Positions 4,167 through 7,946 of a stretch of 7,946 bases of DNA are shown in pieces. The notes beneath the pieces were generated by a model. That model did not search any database and had not been told where the DNA came from. It saw only the letters and a list, made by a program, of their open reading frames with translations. Each line of letters opens with the position of its first letter. Position 1 is the stretch's first letter. The stretch comes from an uncultured Actinomycetes bacterium (GTDB taxonomy: Bacteria > Actinomycetota > Actinomycetes > Nanopelagicales > Nanopelagicaceae): NCBI GenBank assembly GCA_903832395.1, contig CAILBF010000222.1, positions 1-7,946 on the forward strand, in the 5' to 3' direction. Position numbers and translations under genes: made by a program.

Positions 4167-7007
4167 ATGATGAGTAATGCAGCCCCCCAGTTCAACTTCA
4201 AGCGCCGTATCGGACCACTTCCAATCACTATCGCAATTTTGGTAGTCATTTTAGTTGCCCTTATTTCATTAAGTGGCTTCTACGCTGATTGGCTCTGGTT
4301 TAAGTCGGTAAGTTTCACTTCGGTATGGTCAACGGTTTTGCTAACAAAATTCACTCTATTTGTAGCAGCTGGAGTTATAACGGCAGCAGTAGTTCTACTC
4401 AACATCATCATTGCATATAAGCGACGTCCTCTCTATGTCCCTATGTCTGTAGAGGCAGATAATCTTGAACGCTACCGTGCCCAAATCGAACCGATAAAGC
4501 GTTGGGTAGTTATTGGTTTAGGCGTTGCTCTCTTTTACTTTGCAGGATCTTCCGGGTCTTTGTTGTGGTCAAAGTGGCTCCTTTTCAAGAATTCAACTTC
4601 CTTTGGTGTTAAAGATCCTCAGTTCCATATGGATATCTCTTTCTTTGCTTTCCGCCTTCCATTCTGGCAAACCCTTATTGCGTGGGGAATTTCGACGTTC
4701 ATTCTTTCAATAATCGCGTCGGCCGTAGTCCACTACATTTACGGTGGAATTCGTCTTCAAGTTCAAGAAGATCGCACAACTGTTGCTGCGCGCGTGCAAC
4801 TTTCAGTTCTACTTGGTGGCGTTGTTTTACTTAAGGCTGTTGCATATTGGTTCGATCGTTACGCCCTTGCCTTAAAAGATAGCAAGCTCATAACCGGTTT
4901 AACGTATACCGATGTCAATGCCGTTCTGCCAGCTAAAGCCATTCTGGCTGCAATCGCAGTCGTTTGTGCACTCCTATTTTTTGCAAATATTGTTCGTCGC
5001 TCTTGGATTCTTCCTGCAGCGGGCACTGGGCTTCTTGTCATTTCATCAGTACTAATCGCCGGAATCTATCCAGCGGCGATTCAAACTTTCCAAGTAAAAC
5101 CAAGTGAATCCTCAAAAGAAGCCCCTTTTATCCAGCGCAATATTGATGCAACGCGCACGGCTTACGGCCTAAATAATGTGACTGTCACTGATTATCAAGC
5201 AACTCTTACAACTTCTGCCGGCCAACTTTCAAAAGATGCGGCAACTATTGCAAATATCCGTTTGATGGACCCAAACGTTCTCTCGGCGACTTTCCGCCAA
5301 CTTCAGCAAATTAAGCCTTATTACAGTTTCCCTGACTCATTAGATATCGATCGCTATGTGGTCAATGGAGTAAAACGTGACACAGTCGTTGCCGTACGAG
5401 AGTTAAATATCGCTGGCAACCCATCACGTAACTGGATTAATGACCACCTTGTTTATACTCACGGCTTTGGTTTTGTTGCAGCCTTTGGAAACACTGTTGA
5501 TGCCGATGGAAAGCCCTCATTTGCCGTTGGCGATCTACCACCAACTAAGGGGCTCGGAAAGTTCGAACCTCGTGTTTACTTTGGTGAAAATGTTCCTGAT
5601 TACTCCATTATCGGTGGTGTAAAAACAAATACTCCAGTCGAGTTCGACTATCCAGATGATACGTCGGCTAATGGACAAAGGAACTTCACCTATACAGGAA
5701 CTGGCGGCGTACCCGTTGGATCACTTGTTAATAAATTAGTTTTTGCGCTTAAATATCAGGAGCAACGTATTTTGCTTTCATCCTTAATTAATAAGGATTC
5801 AAAGATTCTCTTTAATCGCAATCCTCGCGAGCGTGTAGCAAAGGTTGCCCCATGGTTAACTCTCGATGGTGACCCATATCCTGCTCTAGTTGACGGCAAG
5901 GTCTTATGGATTATCGACGGATATACAACTAGCGCTGGCTACCCTTATTCACGACAGACCTCACTATCGAGTGCGACATCGGATGCATTAACTGCAAATT
6001 CAAATGCCGTGACACCTCAGGGCAACGAAAACATTAACTACATACGTAACTCCGTTAAAGCAACGGTAGATGCTTACGACGGAACGGTAACTTTGTACCA
6101 GTGGGATGCTAAAGATCCCGTTCTAGCTACCTGGAGCAAGGCTTTCCCTGGCACCGTCACACCGAAGTCGAAGATTTCCAAAGAGCTTATGGCTCACATC
6201 CGCTACCCCGAAGATATGTTCCGAGTTCAACGTGAAATCCTTTCTTCGTATCACGTAAAAACTGCTGCAGCCTTCTACGGTGGACAGGATTTTTGGCGCG
6301 TTCCTCGGGATCCATCAACTTTCGGAGCTAACGCAAGTGCTCAACCTCCATACTTCTTAACTTTGCAAATGCCTGGTCAGACAAGTCCGGAGTTCGCAAT
6401 GACTACCCCATTTGTCCCACGCGGTGGTCGCGAAAACTTATCGGCTTTCGCAGTTGTGAACTCTGATGCTGGTCCTAACTACGGCAAGATAACTGTCCTT
6501 CAACTTCCTCGAAGTACTAACGTTGCCGGACCTTCACAAGTTGCATCAAACTTTGAAGCTAAACCTACGGTTGCCAACTCTCTCTCACTGTTACGTCAAG
6601 GTGGTTCAGATGTAGTGCTTGGTAACTTGCTGACACTTCCAGTTGGTGGTGGACTGTTGTATGTGCAACCTGTGTATGTACGTGCGACAGCAAACAGTGC
6701 TTCGTATCCGTTACTACAAAAAGTTCTCGTCTCCTTCGGTGATCAAATCGGATATGACGACACATTGAAGGGTGCACTCGATCAAGTCTTCGGTGGTAAC
6801 TCTGGAACAACTTCATCGTCCGTAAGCACATCAACTACCACTGGAACAACGAATAACTCACTTGCGAGTGCACTGGCTAGTGCTAAGCAAGCCCTTAGTG
6901 ATGGTCAAGCCGCCCTTGCAAAGGGTGACTTCGCCGCTTACGGTCGAGCACAAGATCGATTGAAATCTGCGATTGCATCGGCAATAGCTGCACAAGTTAA
7001 GAAATAA
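4167..7007 (+). CDS. UPF0182 (COG1615) family large membrane protein
   Basis: This 946-residue protein is full length for UPF0182. Seven hydrophobic segments fill the first third, at about 18-38, 59-83, 112-134, 163-192, 209-229, 252-275 and 278-300. The family landmark YADWLWFKSVSFTSVW (39-54) lies between the first two. From about 305 to 875 runs a large soluble domain, probably outside the membrane, containing family blocks such as EAPFIQRNIDATRTAYGL (318-335), RNWINDHLVYTHGFG, YFGENVPDYSIIGG and AKVAPWLTLDGDPYP. The C-terminus (about 876-898) is a Ser/Thr/Gly/Asn-rich linker followed by an Ala-rich helical tail (900-946) with DFAAYGRAQDRL, also a known family ending. The function of the family is unknown; proteins of this kind occur in Actinobacteria, cyanobacteria and some Firmicutes. 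ATG 4167 is immediately followed by a second ATG at 4170; the leaderless hexamer favours the first. The initiator tRNA follows after 49 nt. Confidence 0.95.
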   Translation: MMSNAAPQFNFKRRIGPLPITIAILVVILVALISLSGFYADWLWFKSVSFTSVWSTVLLTKFTLFVAAGVITAAVVLLNIIIAYKRRPLYVPMSVEADNLERYRAQIEPIKRWVVIGLGVALFYFAGSSGSLLWSKWLLFKNSTSFGVKDPQFHMDISFFAFRLPFWQTLIAWGISTFILSIIASAVVHYIYGGIRLQVQEDRTTVAARVQLSVLLGGVVLLKAVAYWFDRYALALKDSKLITGLTYTDVNAVLPAKAILAAIAVVCALLFFANIVRRSWILPAAGTGLLVISSVLIAGIYPAAIQTFQVKPSESSKEAPFIQRNIDATRTAYGLNNVTVTDYQATLTTSAGQLSKDAATIANIRLMDPNVLSATFRQLQQIKPYYSFPDSLDIDRYVVNGVKRDTVVAVRELNIAGNPSRNWINDHLVYTHGFGFVAAFGNTVDADGKPSFAVGDLPPTKGLGKFEPRVYFGENVPDYSIIGGVKTNTPVEFDYPDDTSANGQRNFTYTGTGGVPVGSLVNKLVFALKYQEQRILLSSLINKDSKILFNRNPRERVAKVAPWLTLDGDPYPALVDGKVLWIIDGYTTSAGYPYSRQTSLSSATSDALTANSNAVTPQGNENINYIRNSVKATVDAYDGTVTLYQWDAKDPVLATWSKAFPGTVTPKSKISKELMAHIRYPEDMFRVQREILSSYHVKTAAAFYGGQDFWRVPRDPSTFGANASAQPPYFLTLQMPGQTSPEFAMTTPFVPRGGRENLSAFAVVNSDAGPNYGKITVLQLPRSTNVAGPSQVASNFEAKPTVANSLSLLRQGGSDVVLGNLLTLPVGGGLLYVQPVYVRATANSASYPLLQKVLVSFGDQIGYDDTLKGALDQVFGGNSGTTSSSVSTSTTTGTTNNSLASALASAKQALSDGQAALAKGDFAAYGRAQDRLKSAIASAIAAQVKK

Positions 7008-7015
7008 CTATCGAT

Positions 7016-7044
7016 TTGGTCTTTATCTAACGAGCCCATAAGAT
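7016..7044 (+). promoter_or_regulatory. Promoter of the initiator tRNA gene
   Basis: TTGGTC (7016-7021), a 17-nt spacer and TAAGAT (7039-7044) form a sigma70-like pair. The predicted start near 7051 lies a few bases before the mature tRNA 5' end. The tRNA is therefore probably transcribed on its own and not only by read-through from the UPF0182 gene. Confidence 0.65.
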
Positions 7045-7056
7045 TGCGGTTACCGA

Positions 7057-7133
<77 letters not shown>

Positions 7134-7140
7134 ACGTATA

Positions 7141-7163
7141 AAAGGCCCTCAGGGGTCTTTTTT
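7141..7163 (+). terminator. Intrinsic terminator of the initiator tRNA gene
   Basis: AAAGGCCC (7141-7148) pairs with GGGGTCTTT (7152-7160) around the loop TCA, with one bulged G. The T tract runs through 7163, six T in all. It starts 10 nt after the tRNA 3' end and ends 11 nt before the -10-like hexamer of the next gene. Confidence 0.8.
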
Positions 7164-7174
7164 ACTTTCTCCTT

Positions 7175-7186
7175 TAAACTACCTTC
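7175..7186 (+). promoter_or_regulatory. Putative leaderless -10 element for the exported protein gene
   Basis: TAAACT (7175-7180) lies exactly 6 nt before the ATG at 7187. There is no Shine-Dalgarno sequence between the tRNA terminator and the ATG, and a usual-length 5' leader would not fit behind the terminator. This is the clearest of the three leaderless candidates, because the gene needs a new start of transcription here. Confidence 0.55.
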
Positions 7187-7843
7187 ATGCGAATGCAATC
7201 CCCGAAGCGAGCAATTCTCGTGATTGGATTGTGCTTAGCCCTCAGCATTGGAGGGTTTGTTGTGAAGCAGAACCTTCATTCCTCTTCATCACCTTCACCA
7301 ACGCCATCGCGCTCACCTGTTCAGTACACGCCTCAACCAACTCCCTCCGTGTCTGCTTCACCTCTCCCGACTTCAACCCCGAGCATGTCATTGGTGGTTC
7401 CGGCCTCATGTGCGGCAACGAAGATTCTTAATGAGATCTCGTTAAGAATTCCTAAATCTGAGGTCATCGATACTAAATGGCAACCCTCCCCTGGTACTGA
7501 ATTAGCCGATGTGCTTGGTAATGGAGGAATAGCGTGCAGTTACGGCATTCAAAGGGCTGAAATTGGCACAACAATAATGTGGGTTGATAACTCCACATCG
7601 CTATTTGAAAATCATGTAGCAAGTTGGGTTGCGAAAAACTACAAAAAAATTGATATAGCAGGCGTGGAAGAAAGCGCTGCCTATTTCTTATATAAACCTC
7701 AATCAACAACTAACGAGTTCCACATATGGACGCTAGATATTCTCATTCATGGGATGTGGATCCAAGTGAGTGCAACATTCCTAAACTCAATTGATGAAGG
7801 AGCCTCCCTTATCAAAGCTGCTATTGCATCAGCTACTGTTTAA
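7187..7843 (+). CDS. Exported or membrane-anchored protein with Ser/Pro/Thr linker, unknown function
   Basis: This 218-residue protein starts with a basic N-terminus (MRMQSPKR) and a hydrophobic segment at about 9-26 (AILVIGLCLALSIGGFVV), followed by a Ser/Pro/Thr-rich stretch (32-68) typical of linkers in actinobacterial surface proteins. A compact domain follows from about 70 to 218. Two cysteines outside the membrane segment, Cys75 (PASCAATKIL) and Cys117 (GGIACSYGI), may form a disulfide. Cys16 lies inside the hydrophobic segment and is not in a lipobox, so this is not an obvious lipoprotein. A 'C...C.YG' arrangement recalls small secreted sensor-like or DUF3558-like domains of Actinobacteria, but the likeness is weak and I do not assign a family. 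No membrane segment or catalytic motif is evident in the C-terminal domain. An in-frame ATG lies 2 codons downstream (7193), but the -10 spacing favours 7187. It converges on the ATPase gene with only 16 nt between the stops. Confidence 0.8.
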   Translation: MRMQSPKRAILVIGLCLALSIGGFVVKQNLHSSSSPSPTPSRSPVQYTPQPTPSVSASPLPTSTPSMSLVVPASCAATKILNEISLRIPKSEVIDTKWQPSPGTELADVLGNGGIACSYGIQRAEIGTTIMWVDNSTSLFENHVASWVAKNYKKIDIAGVEESAAYFLYKPQSTTNEFHIWTLDILIHGMWIQVSATFLNSIDEGASLIKAAIASATV

Positions 7844-7859
7844 GAATTAGCGCTTTAAC

Positions 7860-7946
7860 TTACTTAATGCGTAGTGAGTTAGTTACAACAAATAGGGATG
7901 AGAGCGCCATAGCGGCAGCGGCATAAATTGGCCTCAAGAGACCAAG
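7860..7946 (-). CDS. C-terminal end of a copper/heavy-metal P1B-type ATPase (partial)
   Basis: The minus strand is open from the window edge to a TAA at 7860-7862 and encodes 28 residues: LGLLRPIYAAAAMALSS followed by LFVVTNSLRIK. This matches the last transmembrane helix and tail of CopA-like P1B ATPases, where 'NP..A..AMA.SS..VV.NSLRL' is a hallmark ending. The rest of the gene lies beyond the right edge. The product would be an inner-membrane pump that exports Cu(I) or a similar ion using ATP; metal specificity cannot be read from this fragment. It is convergent with the exported-protein gene and no terminator hairpin fits in the 16-nt gap. Confidence 0.85.
   Translation of the reverse strand, partial: LGLLRPIYAAAAMALSSLFVVTNSLRIK

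Noticed and set aside
6795..6860. Low-complexity Ser/Thr codon run as a possible repeat expansion
   Set aside because: A Ser/Thr linker before an Ala-rich tail is usual at the C-terminus of UPF0182 proteins, and the codons are not a perfect tandem repeat.

Overview
The window looks like chromosomal DNA of an actinobacterium with moderate to low G+C content. Four protein families common in Actinobacteria sit close together: a DUF5679 zinc ribbon, a YgjP/DUF45-type M48 metallopeptidase, a DUF2342 'zinc-dependent metalloprotease', and a YlbL-like S16 protease beside a UPF0182 membrane protein. AT-rich codons such as TTA, AAA and AAT are used freely, unlike in high-GC actinomycetes. A streamlined aquatic lineage (acI/Nanopelagicales or similar) would fit, but that is inference. 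I see no insertion sequence, prophage, CRISPR array or other mobile element.

The left half (1-2940) reads leftward. In minus-strand transcription order it holds the DUF2342 protein (2940-1624), a 297-bp spacer, the M48 metallopeptidase (1326-667), a spacer rich in inverted repeats, the DUF5679 protein (555-397), a likely terminator, and perhaps the start of another leftward gene running off the left edge (179-1). The 297-bp spacer holds a consensus-like minus-strand promoter for the metallopeptidase. It also holds an apparently independent plus-strand unit: a promoter-like pair followed by about 79 nt that folds on a 12-bp closing stem and ends in six T. This is the best candidate for something undescribed.

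The right half (3097-7843) reads rightward. A one-helix small membrane protein is followed 12 nt later by a membrane-anchored Ser/Lys protease related to YlbL but lacking the PDZ domain. Then come the 946-residue UPF0182 membrane protein, an initiator tRNA with its own promoter and terminator, and an exported protein with a Ser/Pro/Thr linker. At the right edge, the C-terminal end of a copper-type P-type ATPase enters on the minus strand, convergent with the last gene.

Translation starts fall into two classes. The DUF5679 and DUF2342 genes have Shine-Dalgarno-like sequences. Three plus-strand genes (3097, 4167, 7187) have none, but each has a TANNNT hexamer exactly 6 nt before its ATG, as expected for leaderless transcripts. 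The proteases, membrane proteins and exported protein suggest envelope and protein-quality-control roles, but no single pathway links them. Most of the window is ordinary core genome; the notable points are the candidate small RNA, the leaderless promoters, the PDZ-less protease and a changed motif in the DUF2342 protein.
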